Position numbers and translations under genes: made by a program
From: Streptomyces sp. 11x1
GTDB lineage: Bacteria; Actinomycetota; Actinomycetes; Streptomycetales; Streptomycetaceae
Direction of reading: 5' to 3'
Length of the DNA stretch: 64,000 bases
Assembly: GCF_032598905.1 (NCBI RefSeq)
Contig: NZ_CP122458.1
Coordinates: forward strand, 3,534,001-3,598,000
The notes under the pieces: generated by a model
Told to the model about the DNA's origin: nothing
The model's database searches: none
What the model saw: the letters and a program-made list of their open reading frames with translations, nothing else
In this document: piece after piece, positions 1-8,246 of the stretch
Layout: each line of letters begins with the position of its first letter
How positions within the stretch are numbered: the first letter of the stretch is position 1

Positions 1-115
1 GCAGGGCCACCGCCCGCCACGGGACGTGGCCGCCCGGCAGGGGCGCGAGACAGACCAGGGCCCCGAGGACGACACAGGCGACGTACACACGTGCCCATGC
101 CGTCACCGACCCCAT
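1..115 (-). CDS. N-terminus of a membrane protein, cut by the window edge
   Basis: About 38 codons read leftward from an ATG at 115 and run off the window. The start reads MGSVTAWARVYVACVVLGAL, followed by a short hydrophobic run and a proline/glycine break, which looks like a first membrane segment. A purine-rich stretch just upstream could be the ribosome binding site. Too little is present to name a family; only an N-terminal membrane anchor is supported. It is on the same strand as the Roadblock operon to its right but about 200 bases beyond it, so operon membership is open. Confidence 0.5.
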   Translation of the reverse strand, partial: MGSVTAWARVYVACVVLGALVCLAPLPGGHVPWRAVAL

Positions 116-257
116 GGCACCCTCCCGAGTTCAGGCTCCGGAGCCTAGGACGGGCCGGAACGGGAGGGGGCGGCTACGAGTGAATCCCTCGCGCCACGAC
201 GGCCGGATTAACCCCTTCGAGTGAAGCGCCGCTCCCGCGCCGACGGCCCCGATCGAC

Positions 258-318
258 GGCACCGCCGTACCTCTTCGCCGTCTCGGTCCGAGGCACCGCC
301 GTACCGCTTCGCCGTCTC
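258..318. repeat. Two-copy direct repeat at the 3' end of a Roadblock gene
   Basis: A 27-base unit starting GGCACCGCCGTAC occurs at 258-284 and again at 292-318 with one mismatch (34-base period). The second copy includes most of the stop codon of the Roadblock gene, so the duplication appears to copy a coding 3' end into the intergenic space. Confidence 0.8.
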
Positions 319-706
319 AGTGCGCCACATCCGCCGCGAGCGCCTTGTTCAACTGTTCGACGATCGCCGGGGACTCGCGTTGGTAGGCGGCGAGGTCGAG
401 GCCGTCGTCGCCCATGACGGTCAGCAGGGTGCGCTCGCCCACGGCGACGACGATGACGTGCCCCGCGCCGCACCGGACGACCACCTCGCGGAGGGCCCCG
501 ACACCGGACTGGTCGGCCATCCGACGGCTGACACCGAGGGTGGCGGCGGCGAGGGCGGCGACGGACTCGGGGTGGACCTTGTCGACGTCGGCGACGACGA
601 GGAGCCCGTCCACGGTGGACAGGACGCTCTCGGCGACGCCCATCACCCGGTCACGCAGCGAGGCCAGGATGCCGGTCAGCGATTCGGTCGATGCGTGTGT
701 GGTCAT
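317..706 (-). CDS. Roadblock/LC7 domain protein
   Basis: A 129-residue protein with the Roadblock/LC7 pattern: a helix, a strand around VDGLLVVADVD, a second helix and strands around HVIVVAVGERTLLTVMG. In bacteria these are small dimeric proteins; MglB, which modulates the MglA GTPase, is the best known. The ATG at 706 is chosen because AAGGAG lies nine bases upstream; a longer reading frame exists but lacks a comparable site. It is last in a minus-strand operon starting at 2580 (Roadblock, DUF4388-like, proline-rich, Roadblock). No GTPase gene is next to it, so its partner is not identified here. Confidence 0.8.
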   Translation of the reverse strand: MTTHASTESLTGILASLRDRVMGVAESVLSTVDGLLVVADVDKVHPESVAALAAATLGVSRRMADQSGVGALREVVVRCGAGHVIVVAVGERTLLTVMGDDGLDLAAYQRESPAIVEQLNKALAADVAH

Positions 707-788
707 GGGCACGTGCTCCTTGGTCCATACGTCTGCGGTCGGTGCGCGGTCCGAGCGGCAGGAGGTGCCGGCGGGACCTTCCCAGGCC

Positions 789-1364
789 CTAGTCGGGCAG
801 GTGCCGGTCGGACTCGGGGAGAGCCCACAGCCCGCGGCGGACACGCCGCAGCATTTCTACGGAGGGTTGGTCGGCGAGCAGTTCCTCGGCCGACAGCAGG
901 GACATGGGCGGGAACGGGGACGGGACGGCCGGGTTGTCCGGCGTGCCGTCCGCGGCGTCGTCGGGACGACGCGCCGCGCCCCGCACGGGTAACGGCGGCT
1001 TCGCGGCGACAGCACCGGGTAGGGCGCCCGACGGCCGTTCTGCGGCCCGGACGGTGTTCTCGGTGTTCTCGGTGTTCTCGGTGGGCGGTGACGATCCGGC
1101 CGCCGTCGCGGCGGACGGTGACCGTTCGGCCGTGCCGGCACCGGCCCCCGAGGCCGGTGGCCGTTCGGCCGCGCCGTCACCGGGCTCGGGCTCGGTGGAC
1201 GGCGGTCGTACGGGGTTCGTGGGGACGGGCGCGGCGTGCGGTGGGGTTTCGGTGGGTGGGACCGGACGGTCGTCCGTGGGCGCTCTCGGCACCTGACGCC
1301 GTCGAAGGCGGGCGGCCTTGCTGCGTACGCGGCGTTTGCGGGCCGGGTCTCTGTGGGGGCTCAC
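789..1364 (-). CDS. Proline-rich, low-complexity hypothetical protein
   Basis: A 191-residue protein starting with GTG at 1364, which overlaps the TAG stop of the upstream gene by one base (TAGTG), so translation is probably coupled. The N-terminus is very basic (many Arg/Lys). The middle is rich in Pro, Ala, Glu and Thr and includes a triple ENT repeat encoded by a 9-base tandem repeat near 1051-1080. The C-terminal 45 residues look ordered (SLLSAEELLADQPSVEMLRR) and may be a short interaction helix. I do not recognise a family. Its place between a DUF4388-like protein and a Roadblock protein suggests a structural or scaffold role in the same complex, which is inference. Confidence 0.65.
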   Translation of the reverse strand: MSPHRDPARKRRVRSKAARLRRRQVPRAPTDDRPVPPTETPPHAAPVPTNPVRPPSTEPEPGDGAAERPPASGAGAGTAERSPSAATAAGSSPPTENTENTENTVRAAERPSGALPGAVAAKPPLPVRGAARRPDDAADGTPDNPAVPSPFPPMSLLSAEELLADQPSVEMLRRVRRGLWALPESDRHLPD

Positions 1365-2200
1365 TACCCGCCCTTCGCTCCGAGGTCTCCGTTGGGAGAG
1401 CCTCCACCGGGCCTGCGTCTGGGCAGGGGACCGGCTCTCGGTGACGGTTCGTCCGGTGCCGACCGCACCTGGAGGACCCGGGGCGCGGTGCTGGGTCGGC
1501 GGTCGGGGGCCGGCCCGCTCTCCCAGTGGACGACCCGGCGCGCCTGAAGCCGGACGAGGTCCAGCATGACCGCGTAGAGTCCGCGCCCCCGGGCGAAGGC
1601 CATGTCTCGTGGGGTACGGCGGCCGTTGGCGGCCTCGACGAGGTCCTGGTGGCGTCGGGTCAGCCGACCGTCGGGCTCCGGGGTGCCGCGGCCGTCGACC
1701 GGTCGGGGCCGGGCCCGGGCCAGTTCGCCCGCGGGGCCCCACAGCCGGGTCAGCAGCGTCATACGGCGGGTGGTCTCCTCGGCCAGCGGCCGCGGCTCGA
1801 CTCCGGGACTGGCGAGGAGGGTGGGCCGGCGTTCCGTCAGCTCCCAGCCGCCGGGCGGGCTGAGCGCCATCGCGAAGGCCCCGTCGAACACTGCCGCCGT
1901 GCAGACGACCTCCAGTTCGGCGGCGCCGATCAGACCGGCGGCGATCAGATGCGGGGCGAGCCGGTCCGCGTCGGGTTCGGCGGCGTTGGCCGCGAGCCAG
2001 GCGTCGTCGTCGATCCGGCCCGAGGCGAGCAGCGTGGACGTCGCGGTCGGCGCGCCCGGTGTCTCGATCGCGCCGATCAGGCCGCCCCGCAGGTGAATCG
2101 TGCCACCGGGGGAGCCGGAGACCTCTACCGTGCCGGTGTAGCCCTCCTGGTGCAGTGCCTGCAGCAGCGCGGGGACGTTGCGGGCCGAGGGAGTCTTCAC
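1364..2200 (-). CDS. DUF4388/PATAN-like regulatory protein
   Basis: A 278-residue protein starting GTG at 2200, overlapping the stop of the upstream Roadblock gene by four bases (GTGA). The first ~100 residues have the DUF4388 pattern: a helix (VPALLQALHQEGYTGTVEV), beta strands with a Gly-rich turn (GGTIHLRGGLIGAIETPG), then helices. Such domains recur in actinobacterial and myxobacterial signalling proteins, often beside Roadblock proteins. The middle is helical and resembles the second half of such proteins; the C-terminal ~60 residues are Pro/Arg-rich and probably disordered. The biochemical role is unknown. Confidence 0.65.
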   Translation of the reverse strand: MKTPSARNVPALLQALHQEGYTGTVEVSGSPGGTIHLRGGLIGAIETPGAPTATSTLLASGRIDDDAWLAANAAEPDADRLAPHLIAAGLIGAAELEVVCTAAVFDGAFAMALSPPGGWELTERRPTLLASPGVEPRPLAEETTRRMTLLTRLWGPAGELARARPRPVDGRGTPEPDGRLTRRHQDLVEAANGRRTPRDMAFARGRGLYAVMLDLVRLQARRVVHWESGPAPDRRPSTAPRVLQVRSAPDEPSPRAGPLPRRRPGGGSPNGDLGAKGG

Positions 2201-2580
2201 GCCAGCACCTCGCGCACCCGGTCGCCGAGGCTGCGCAGTGCCAGCGCCACGTTCGCCCGGTCACGGTCGAGGCCGGCGGCGAGCAGCAGCGGGTCGCCGG
2301 CCGTCCGGTCCACGGAGAGCAGCACCTGATGGCGTCGTCTGCTGGTCATGACCACGCTCTCCAACTCACCCTCGGCCCCGGCCTCGCCGAGCCGGTCGGA
2401 GATGAGGGTGGCGAGATCCGAGCACTCCGCCCCCGTCCCGACCTGGGCCGCGTCGCCCGCGACGGCGTAGGTGAGTCCCGTGACCGCGTCGATCAGGGCG
2501 AGGCCGGTGACGCCGGGAGAGTCGAGAAGCCGGTCCAGGGAGGCCTGGAGCGCGGGCTTCCTTTCCTCAAGTCCCCCCAT
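2197..2580 (-). CDS. Roadblock/LC7 domain protein, first gene of operon
   Basis: A 127-residue Roadblock/LC7-type protein. Hydrophobic strands VTGLALIDAVTGLTYAV and HQVLLSVDRTAGDPLLLAAGL flank a central helix, as in the family. The ATG at 2580 follows GGAGGGCGA, an excellent Shine-Dalgarno; a longer frame to 2673 lacks one. It leads the minus-strand operon and overlaps the next gene by GTGA. The 2581-2733 gap holds the divergent promoters for this operon and the plus-strand Roadblock-like gene. Confidence 0.8.
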   Translation of the reverse strand: MGGLEERKPALQASLDRLLDSPGVTGLALIDAVTGLTYAVAGDAAQVGTGAECSDLATLISDRLGEAGAEGELESVVMTSRRRHQVLLSVDRTAGDPLLLAAGLDRDRANVALALRSLGDRVREVLA

Positions 2581-2733
2581 TCGCCCTCCACGTTGACGCG
2601 CCGCACAGTACTTTGAACGCCAACTTCCGTAACACACAGAAAAGTTGATGTTTGTGACCGGTGGGTCACTCATGTCGATCGTAGATGGCCGGACAGTGAC
2701 CGGTCAGCAGCACTGAGGAATTGGGGCAGCAAT

Positions 2734-3099
2734 ATGAACATCGAGACCGCACTCAAGGAAGCCATGACCATCGACGGCGCGATCGGTGTCGCGCTGGTCG
2801 ACTACGAGAGCGGAATGTCACTCGGCTCCCTCGGCGGCGGGCAGCACCTCGACCTGGAGCTCGCGGCGGCCGGCAACACCGAGGTGGTCCGCGCCAAGAT
2901 GCGCACGCTGGCGTCCCTCGACATGGATGACGTGATCGAGGACATCCTGATCACACTGAGCCGGCAGTACCACCTGATCCGCCCGCTGACCAGCAGCAAG
3001 GGCTCACTTTTCCTCTACCTCGCGCTGGACCGCTCCCGCGGCAACCTGGCCCTGGCCCGGCACGGCCTGAAGCGCATCGAGAGCGGCCTGGAGGTCTGA
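2734..3099 (+). CDS. Small Roadblock-like protein, divergent from the operon
   Basis: A 121-residue acidic protein starting MNIETALKEAMTIDGAIGVA. The alternating strand/helix pattern (GAIGVALVDYESGMSLG, then a helix, then GSLFLYLALDRSRGNLALAR) is Roadblock-like and strongly resembles the C-terminal pattern of the operon's first protein (DRANVALALRSL versus DRSRGNLALARHGL). It is transcribed divergently from the operon and is probably a functional partner. It ends just before a strong bidirectional terminator shared with rsrA. Confidence 0.75.
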   Translation: MNIETALKEAMTIDGAIGVALVDYESGMSLGSLGGGQHLDLELAAAGNTEVVRAKMRTLASLDMDDVIEDILITLSRQYHLIRPLTSSKGSLFLYLALDRSRGNLALARHGLKRIESGLEV

Positions 3100-3129
3100 G
3101 CCCGTTCCACCGCCGCGCCCCGCACATGA

Positions 3130-3179
3130 CTGAGCCCGTTTCGGGGACGGCCGTCCGGCCGTCCCCGAAACGGGCTCAG
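3130..3179. terminator. Strong bidirectional terminator between convergent genes
   Basis: A perfect 23-bp inverted repeat with a 4-base loop (GTCC) lies between the convergent Roadblock-like gene and rsrA. The stem centre is CGGGGACGGCC/GGCCGTCCCCG. There is no long T-run, as is common for actinobacterial terminators. Confidence 0.9.
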
Positions 3180-3185
3180 AAGAAG

Positions 3186-3497
3186 TCAGCTCTCCTGCGG
3201 TGTGACCGGCGAGGCCGTCACATCATGCTCAGGAACGGTCTGTCCCGATCGGATCAGATCGATCCTGCCCATCACCTTGGCACGCAGATCGGTGGGCACG
3301 TCGTCCTGCCCGCAGCAGCGCTTCACCAGCTTCTTGACGGCCTGTTCGAGCCCGTACTTCTCCAGGCAGGGCGAGCACTCCTCGAAGTGGTGCTCGAACT
3401 TGGTGCAGTCGGCGTCGGGCATCTCCCGGTCGAGGAACTCGTAGAGATGATCGAGGATTTCGCTGCAATCCGTCTCATGCGGCTCTCCGCAGCTCAT
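3186..3497 (-). CDS. rsrA: Zinc-binding anti-sigma factor RsrA
   Basis: A 103-residue redox-sensing anti-sigma factor of the ZAS family. It binds SigR when reduced and releases it after thiol oxidation, by disulfide formation and zinc loss. The ZAS residues are visible: Cys11, His37, Cys41 and Cys44 (H-x3-C-x2-C), plus Cys3 and Cys31. The two further cysteines in KRCCGQDD are also typical of RsrA. The start ATG overlaps the sigR stop by ATGA, so the pair is translationally coupled. Sequence and context match S. coelicolor RsrA closely as I remember it. Confidence 0.97.
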   Translation of the reverse strand: MSCGEPHETDCSEILDHLYEFLDREMPDADCTKFEHHFEECSPCLEKYGLEQAVKKLVKRCCGQDDVPTDLRAKVMGRIDLIRSGQTVPEHDVTASPVTPQES

Positions 3498-4330
3498 GAG
3501 CCCGAGCCTTTCGCTTCGTTCGACTCCCCGGCGCCGGCCGGAACCAGCCCGCGATCACGGGCGTAGTCCTCGAGCATGCCGCGCAGTTGACGGCGGCCCC
3601 GGTGCAGCCGGGACATCACCGTACCGATGGGTGTCCCCATGATGTCGGCGATCTCCTTGTACGCAAAGCCCTCGACATCCGCGAGATAGACGGCGATGCG
3701 GAACTCCTCGGGGATCGCCTGCAGCGCCGCCTTCACGTCAGAGTCGGGCAGATGGTCGAGCGCCTGCGACTCGGCGGAGCGCAGCCCGGTCGACATGTGC
3801 GACTCGGCGCGCGCGAGCTGCCAGTCCTCGATCTCCTCGGCCGCGCTGCGCTGGGGTTCGCGCTGCTTCTTGCGGTACGAGTTGATGAAGGTGTTCGTGA
3901 GGATGCGGTACAGCCAGGCCTTCAGGTTGGTGCCCTCACGGAACTGGTGGAAGGACGCGTACGCCTTCGCGTACGTCTCCTGCACCAGGTCCTCGGCATC
4001 GGCCGGGTTGCGCGTCATGCGCAGCGCGGCCGAGTACATCTGATCGAGGAATTCCAGAGCATCCCGCTCGAACCGGGCGCTGCGCTCCGCGGCGGTCTCG
4101 GTGCCCTCGGGCTGCTCCGCCTGGCCCCGTTCGGTCCCTGCGTCGGTCCCAGTGACCGGACCCACCTCCTCCAGCGTCTGTGCGATACCGAAACCGGTAC
4201 CACCAGAATCGGAGGATAGACGACGATCCATGCCCGCCGCCGCCCGAACAGGGCCGCTCTTGGCCGCGTGCAGCACCGTCCAGTCCAGGTCAGCGCGGCT
4301 GCTGCGGCTCGGGCAATAGGTCGAACCCAT
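3494..4330 (-). CDS. sigR: ECF sigma factor SigR, long isoform; short isoform starts at 4165
   Basis: ECF sigma factor for the thiol-oxidative stress response. Region 2 ([43 protein letters not shown]) and region 4 ([37 protein letters not shown]) are both clear. Two starts are supported. ATG 4330 lies eight bases after AGAGGAAG and gives 278 residues. GTG 4165, exactly 55 codons downstream, gives 223 residues. This matches the S. coelicolor arrangement in which an unstable SigR' with a 55-residue extension is made from the SigR-dependent promoter. A perfect SigR promoter lies at 4390-4415. It is cotranscribed with rsrA. Confidence 0.96.
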   Translation of the reverse strand: MGSTYCPSRSSRADLDWTVLHAAKSGPVRAAAGMDRRLSSDSGGTGFGIAQTLEEVGPVTGTDAGTERGQAEQPEGTETAAERSARFERDALEFLDQMYSAALRMTRNPADAEDLVQETYAKAYASFHQFREGTNLKAWLYRILTNTFINSYRKKQREPQRSAAEEIEDWQLARAESHMSTGLRSAESQALDHLPDSDVKAALQAIPEEFRIAVYLADVEGFAYKEIADIMGTPIGTVMSRLHRGRRQLRGMLEDYARDRGLVPAGAGESNEAKGSGS

Positions 4331-4389
4331 GCGGCGGACTTCCTCTCGTACGGCGGTCAGCACGGTCTTTCGCGCTGTCTGATCCGCAC

Positions 4390-4415
4390 AACCAAGGCCC
4401 ACCGCTCCGCATTCC
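4390..4415 (-). promoter_or_regulatory. SigR-type autoregulatory promoter of sigR
   Basis: On the minus strand GGAAT (4415-4411) and GTT (4392-4390) are separated by exactly 18 bases, the published SigR consensus GGAAT-N18-GTT. It lies 60 bases upstream of the long-isoform ATG, as expected for the inducible sigR promoter. It also overlaps the upstream hydrolase boundary, so the two genes have separate control. Confidence 0.9.
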
Positions 4416-4433
4416 CGGCCACCGCCGGACGGG

Positions 4434-5081
4434 TCATCGGAGTGACGCGATCCACTCCACGACACCCTCGGTGATCACCGCCATCGCCTCGTCCTGCCCG
4501 AGCGGCGCCCGCTTCGGCACGACGAACCCGTGATCGCCGTACGGCACCTCCACGAGCCCGTACCCGCCCTCCGGGAACTCCTCGGGCCTGCCGAACGGGT
4601 CGTTCCCGCCCTGGACGACGAGTGTGGGCACCCCGGCCCCGAGCAACTCGTCGGCCCGGGACTTCTCCGGCTTCCCCGGCGGGTGCAGCGGAAAGCTCAG
4701 CGCCAGTACGGCCGCCGCGCCCAGCTCGGTCGCCGTACGGCAGGCCACCCGGGCCCCGGCGCTGCGCCCGCCCGCGATCACCGGCAGCCCCGGCTTCGCG
4801 AGCGCGGGCCACAGTCCCCGCCACCCGGTGTCCAGCGTCTTCGGCGCGGGCGCGAGCTTCTTCCCGGCGACCCGCCACGGCTGCTCCACCAGCGCCACGG
4901 TCACCCCGTGCGCGGGGAGCACGGCGGCGAGGGCCCGCAGATCACGAGCTTCGATGCCACCGCCGGCGCCATGGCCGAGGGCGAGGACGCGGTCCGGCGC
5001 CTTGGCCTCGTACCAGCTGACACGGCCCGTGCCGGCCTCGGTGTCGATCTCTTCCGTCGCTGCTGCCTCGATCTCGGTCAC
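4434..5081 (-). CDS. Alpha/beta hydrolase (KANL3/Tex30-like)
   Basis: A 215-residue alpha/beta hydrolase. It has the oxyanion-side motif [10 protein letters not shown], a nucleophile elbow GGRSAGAR (Ser), a late acid region [10 protein letters not shown] (Asp), and a catalytic His in PYGDHGF. It is a short dienelactone-hydrolase/KANL3-type protein with no signal peptide, so cytoplasmic; the substrate is unknown. GTG at 5081 lies one base after the TGA of the SRAP gene (TGACGTG), so it is translationally coupled to it. It sits immediately upstream of the sigR promoter, an arrangement I recall as conserved in Streptomyces. Confidence 0.85.
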   Translation of the reverse strand: MTEIEAAATEEIDTEAGTGRVSWYEAKAPDRVLALGHGAGGGIEARDLRALAAVLPAHGVTVALVEQPWRVAGKKLAPAPKTLDTGWRGLWPALAKPGLPVIAGGRSAGARVACRTATELGAAAVLALSFPLHPPGKPEKSRADELLGAGVPTLVVQGGNDPFGRPEEFPEGGYGLVEVPYGDHGFVVPKRAPLGQDEAMAVITEGVVEWIASLR

Positions 5082-5082
5082 G

Positions 5083-5898
5083 TCAGAAGAGTGTGCCCTC
5101 CTCGGGCCCCTCCAGTTCCTCCAGCAGCTCCGGCCCGTTGTTGCGGACGTTGCTGACGGCCGTGGAGACGGGATAGGCGCGCATCAGCCCGCCGGGCGGC
5201 GGTTCGAGCAGCCCGCGCAGGTCGTCGAGGTCGGTTCGGGCCGGGTCGAGCCAGCCGTCCCACCGGTCCGGCGTCAGCATCAGCGGCATCCGGGGGTGGA
5301 TATCGGCCAACGCGTGCGGGCCGTCCTCCGGGGCCACCGCGAGCGGGGTCGTCTCGGCCTCCGTCGTGATCACCGAGCAGGTCGCCCACCAGGCCCCCGG
5401 ATGATCGTCCGGCAGCGTCCTGTCCCGCCAGAACTCGTACAGCCCGGCCATCGCGAAGACGGAGCCGTCCGCCGGGAGCACGAAGTACGGCTGCTTGCGC
5501 GGCCGCTTCTTCTTACCCTCGACCTCCAGCTCCCGCTCCCCCTTGCCGGTGACCCACTCGAAGTAGCCGTCGGCGGGCAGGATGCAGCGCCGGGTGGCGA
5601 ACGCACGGCGGTACGACGGCTTCTCGTGCACGGTCTCGGCGCGGGCGTTGATCATCCGCGCGGCGCCCTCGGGGTTCTTGGACCAGGAGGGGACCAGCCC
5701 CCACTTCAGCTTCCGCAGCTGGCGAACCGGCCGCTTGTCGTCGGCGTCCTTCAGAGGGCGGTCGAGAACCGCGTAGACCTCCTTGGTGGGAGCCACGTTG
5801 TAATCCGGCTCCAGGCTCTCCTGCGGCTCCCACTTCTCGATCTCAAAGATTCCTGCGAGATCCTCGGGCCTACGACTCGACGCATACCGTCCGCACAT
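5083..5898 (-). CDS. SRAP-domain protein (HMCES/YedK family)
   Basis: A 271-residue SOS-response-associated peptidase family protein. The hallmark is MCGRY at the extreme N-terminus: Cys2, exposed after Met removal, crosslinks to abasic sites in single-stranded DNA and shields them. Also present are NVAPTKEV, WGLVPSW, NARAETV, a catalytic Glu in PADGYFEW, and the C-terminal His in ADIHPRMPLML. The ATG at 5898 is fixed by the need for Cys at position 2. It is first in a two-gene unit with the hydrolase. The M50-like gene diverges upstream. Confidence 0.95.
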   Translation of the reverse strand: MCGRYASSRRPEDLAGIFEIEKWEPQESLEPDYNVAPTKEVYAVLDRPLKDADDKRPVRQLRKLKWGLVPSWSKNPEGAARMINARAETVHEKPSYRRAFATRRCILPADGYFEWVTGKGERELEVEGKKKRPRKQPYFVLPADGSVFAMAGLYEFWRDRTLPDDHPGAWWATCSVITTEAETTPLAVAPEDGPHALADIHPRMPLMLTPDRWDGWLDPARTDLDDLRGLLEPPPGGLMRAYPVSTAVSNVRNNGPELLEELEGPEEGTLF

Positions 5899-5916
5899 AA
5901 GTGCCACACTGCCAGG

Positions 5917-5972
5917 CCCACCCGTCACCCGACCACCACCCCCCAACGATGGCGCTACGCGCCAACCCCTAT
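5917..5972. repeat. Dispersed intergenic repeat, copy 1
   Basis: About 55 bases between the divergent SRAP and M50-like genes closely match 20726-20774. Shared features are CCCGTC, CCCGACCACC, a C-run, and a terminal GGCGCTACGCGCC palindrome. The two copies differ at scattered positions. Confidence 0.65.
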
Positions 5973-6003
5973 CGATCGCGACCCGAGGGAGCCACCGCAG
6001 AAC

Positions 6004-6726
6004 ATGGAAAGCACCGCAGCCACCTCGCTGGCCAGCCTGTGGGACGAGGTCTTCGGTACCCAGCCGGACCCGGACCTGTGGGTCGTCATAGCCACCGGGG
6101 TCGCCGCGCTCGCGGCGATCGTCCCGCACGGCGTGTGGCGGCTCTCGCGCAACGCCATCACCATCGCGCACGAGGGCGGCCACGGACTGATCGCGCTGCT
6201 CACCGGCCGCACTCTCACCGGCATCCGACTGCACTCCGACACCAGCGGCCTCACGGTCAGCCGCGGCAAGCCCACCGGCCTCGGCATGATCCTCACCGCC
6301 GCCGCCGGCTACACCGCTCCCCCGCTCCTCGGCCTCGGCGGCGCCGCCCTCCTCGGCTCCGGCCGCATCACCCTGCTCCTCTGGCTCGCCACGATCCTGC
6401 TGATCGCCATGCTGGTCATGATCCGCAACGCCTACGGCGCCCTGACGGTCCTCCTCACCGGCGGCACCTTCGTCGTCGTCTCCTGGCTGGCGGGCCCCCA
6501 GGTCCAGGCCGCCTTCGCCTACGCGGTGGTCTGGTTCCTGCTGCTGGGGGGCGTACGCCCGGCCTTCGAACTCCAGGCGAAGCGCCGCCGGGGAGGCGCC
6601 GGCGACTCCGACGCGGACCAGCTCTCCCGGCTGACCCATCTCCCGGCGACGGTGTGGCTGGTGATGTTCCACGTGGTGTCGCTGTGCGCGCTGATGGGCG
6701 GCGGAAGGTGGCTGCTGGGGCTGTGA
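6004..6726 (+). CDS. M50B-like membrane metalloprotease
   Basis: A 240-residue membrane protein with an HEGGH zinc motif at residues ~57-61 (AITIAHEGGHGLIALL), the HExxH form of M50B-like (PF13398-type) peptidases. At least five hydrophobic segments follow, including a GMILTAAAGYTAPPLLGL stretch typical of the family, with a basic/acidic loop near residue 200. The ATG at 6004 follows GAGGGAG. It probably acts within the cytoplasmic membrane; substrate unknown. It is a single gene, divergent from SRAP. Confidence 0.85.
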   Translation: MESTAATSLASLWDEVFGTQPDPDLWVVIATGVAALAAIVPHGVWRLSRNAITIAHEGGHGLIALLTGRTLTGIRLHSDTSGLTVSRGKPTGLGMILTAAAGYTAPPLLGLGGAALLGSGRITLLLWLATILLIAMLVMIRNAYGALTVLLTGGTFVVVSWLAGPQVQAAFAYAVVWFLLLGGVRPAFELQAKRRRGGAGDSDADQLSRLTHLPATVWLVMFHVVSLCALMGGGRWLLGL

Positions 6727-6747
6727 CAGTGCTGTGATGCAGCCCCG

Positions 6748-6782
6748 CAGGGGCGCATCACAGGGGCGCATCACAGGGGCGC
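6748..6782. repeat. 13-bp tandem repeat downstream of the M50-like gene
   Basis: The unit CAGGGGCGCATCA occurs twice head to tail, followed by a partial third copy, just after the M50-like stop. It is preceded by AGCCCCGCAGGGGC, which can pair with itself. It may serve as a weak terminator. Confidence 0.7.
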
Positions 6783-6898
6783 GGGGCGTATCGATGTGCG
6801 GCTCCGCCGCGTGGGCGCGATCGGCCCCCACCGGACCCGCAGCCGCCCACGGCGATCACCAGGCACCCCCTTCGGCGAACCCCTACTAAAGTGGCCGC

Positions 6899-8230
6899 AT
6901 GGCCCTGAACGCACAGCCCGCCCTCTGGCCCGCCCCCACCGCGAGCGGAGCCGTCGACGCGACGGTCCACGTCCCGGGGTCAAAGTCGGTCACCAACCGC
7001 GCCCTCGTCCTCGCCGCCCTCGCAAGCGAACCCGGCTGGCTGCGCCGCCCCCTCCGCTCCCGCGACACCCTCCTGATGGCGGCCGCCCTGCGCGCGATGG
7101 GCGTCGGCATCGAGGAGACCGTCTCCTCCAGCTCCTCCGGCGCGGGCGGCTCCGGCGAGGCCTGGCGCGTCCTGCCCACCGGCCTGCACGGCCCGGCCAC
7201 GGTCGACGTCGGCAACGCGGGCACGGTCATGCGCTTCCTGCCCCCGGTGGCGGCCCTGGCGGACGGCCCCGTCCGCTTCGACGGCGACCCCCGCTCGTAC
7301 GAGCGCCCCCTGAACGGCGTGATCGACGCCCTGCGCGTCCTCGGCGCCCGGATCGACGACGACGGCCGAGGCGCGCTCCCCCTGACGGTCCACGGCAGCG
7401 GTGCCCTGGACGGCGGCCCGGTGGCGATCGACGCGTCCTCGTCCTCGCAGTTCGTGAGCGCCCTCCTGCTCTCCGCCCCCCGTTTCAACCAGGGCGTCGA
7501 GGTCCGCCACACCGGCGAGACCCTCCCCTCGCTCCCCCACATCCGGATGACCGTCGACATGCTGCGCTCGGTGGGCGCCCAGGTCGACACCCCGGAGTCG
7601 GGCGGTGAGCCCAACGTCTGGCGGGTCACGCCGGGCGCCCTGCTGGGCCGTGACCTCACGATCGAGCCGGACCTCTCCAACGCGCAGCCATTCCTGGCGG
7701 CGGCCCTGGTGACCGGAGGCAAGATCGTCGTACCCGACTGGCCCGCGCACACCACCCAGCCCGGTGACCAGCTCCGCGAGATCTTCACGGAGATGGGCGG
7801 CACCTGCGAACTGACCGAGTACGGACTGGTGTTCACCGGTTCGGGTGCGATCCACGGCATCGACGTGGACCTGGGCGAGGTGGGCGAGCTGACCCCGGGC
7901 ATCGCAGCGGTCGCGGCCCTCGCCGACTCCCCCTCCACGCTGCGCGGCGTCGCCCACCTCCGCCTCCACGAGACGGACCGCCTGGCCGCGCTCACCAAGG
8001 AGATCAACGAACTCGGCGGCGACGTCACCGAGACCGCCGACGGTCTGCACATCCGCCCGCGCCCGCTGCACGGCGGTGTCTTCCACACCTACGACGACCA
8101 CCGCATGGCCACCGCCGGCGCGATCATCGGCCTGGCGGTGGAGGGCGTGCGGATCGAGAACGTGGCGACGACGGCCAAGACGCTGCCGGACTTCCCTGAC
8201 ATGTGGACCGGGATGCTCGGGAAGAACTGA
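6899..8230 (+). CDS. aroA: 3-phosphoshikimate 1-carboxyvinyltransferase (EPSP synthase)
   Basis: A 443-residue enzyme of the shikimate pathway that joins phosphoenolpyruvate to shikimate 3-phosphate. Visible motifs: substrate-binding [15 protein letters not shown] near residue 24; [12 protein letters not shown] with the conserved Asn-Ala-Gly-Thr; [26 protein letters not shown] (family RxxExDR region); and [15 protein letters not shown] near the C-terminus. Length is normal. The ATG at 6899 is the first in frame and aligns with the family start. rsgA follows 16 bases later, so they are probably cotranscribed. The SigR neighbourhood next to aroA matches S. coelicolor. Confidence 0.97.
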   Translation: MALNAQPALWPAPTASGAVDATVHVPGSKSVTNRALVLAALASEPGWLRRPLRSRDTLLMAAALRAMGVGIEETVSSSSSGAGGSGEAWRVLPTGLHGPATVDVGNAGTVMRFLPPVAALADGPVRFDGDPRSYERPLNGVIDALRVLGARIDDDGRGALPLTVHGSGALDGGPVAIDASSSSQFVSALLLSAPRFNQGVEVRHTGETLPSLPHIRMTVDMLRSVGAQVDTPESGGEPNVWRVTPGALLGRDLTIEPDLSNAQPFLAAALVTGGKIVVPDWPAHTTQPGDQLREIFTEMGGTCELTEYGLVFTGSGAIHGIDVDLGEVGELTPGIAAVAALADSPSTLRGVAHLRLHETDRLAALTKEINELGGDVTETADGLHIRPRPLHGGVFHTYDDHRMATAGAIIGLAVEGVRIENVATTAKTLPDFPDMWTGMLGKN

Positions 8231-8246
8231 CGGGCGGGCCGGGATC

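Noticed and set aside
1051..1080. 9-base triple repeat (ENT codons) as a phase-variable switch
   Set aside because: The unit is a multiple of three, so copy-number change would not shift the frame; it only changes a disordered linker.
3494..4465. A still longer SigR reading frame starting at 4465
   Set aside because: It would run through the SigR promoter and has no ribosome site; the 55-codon spacing between 4330 and 4165 matches the known isoforms.
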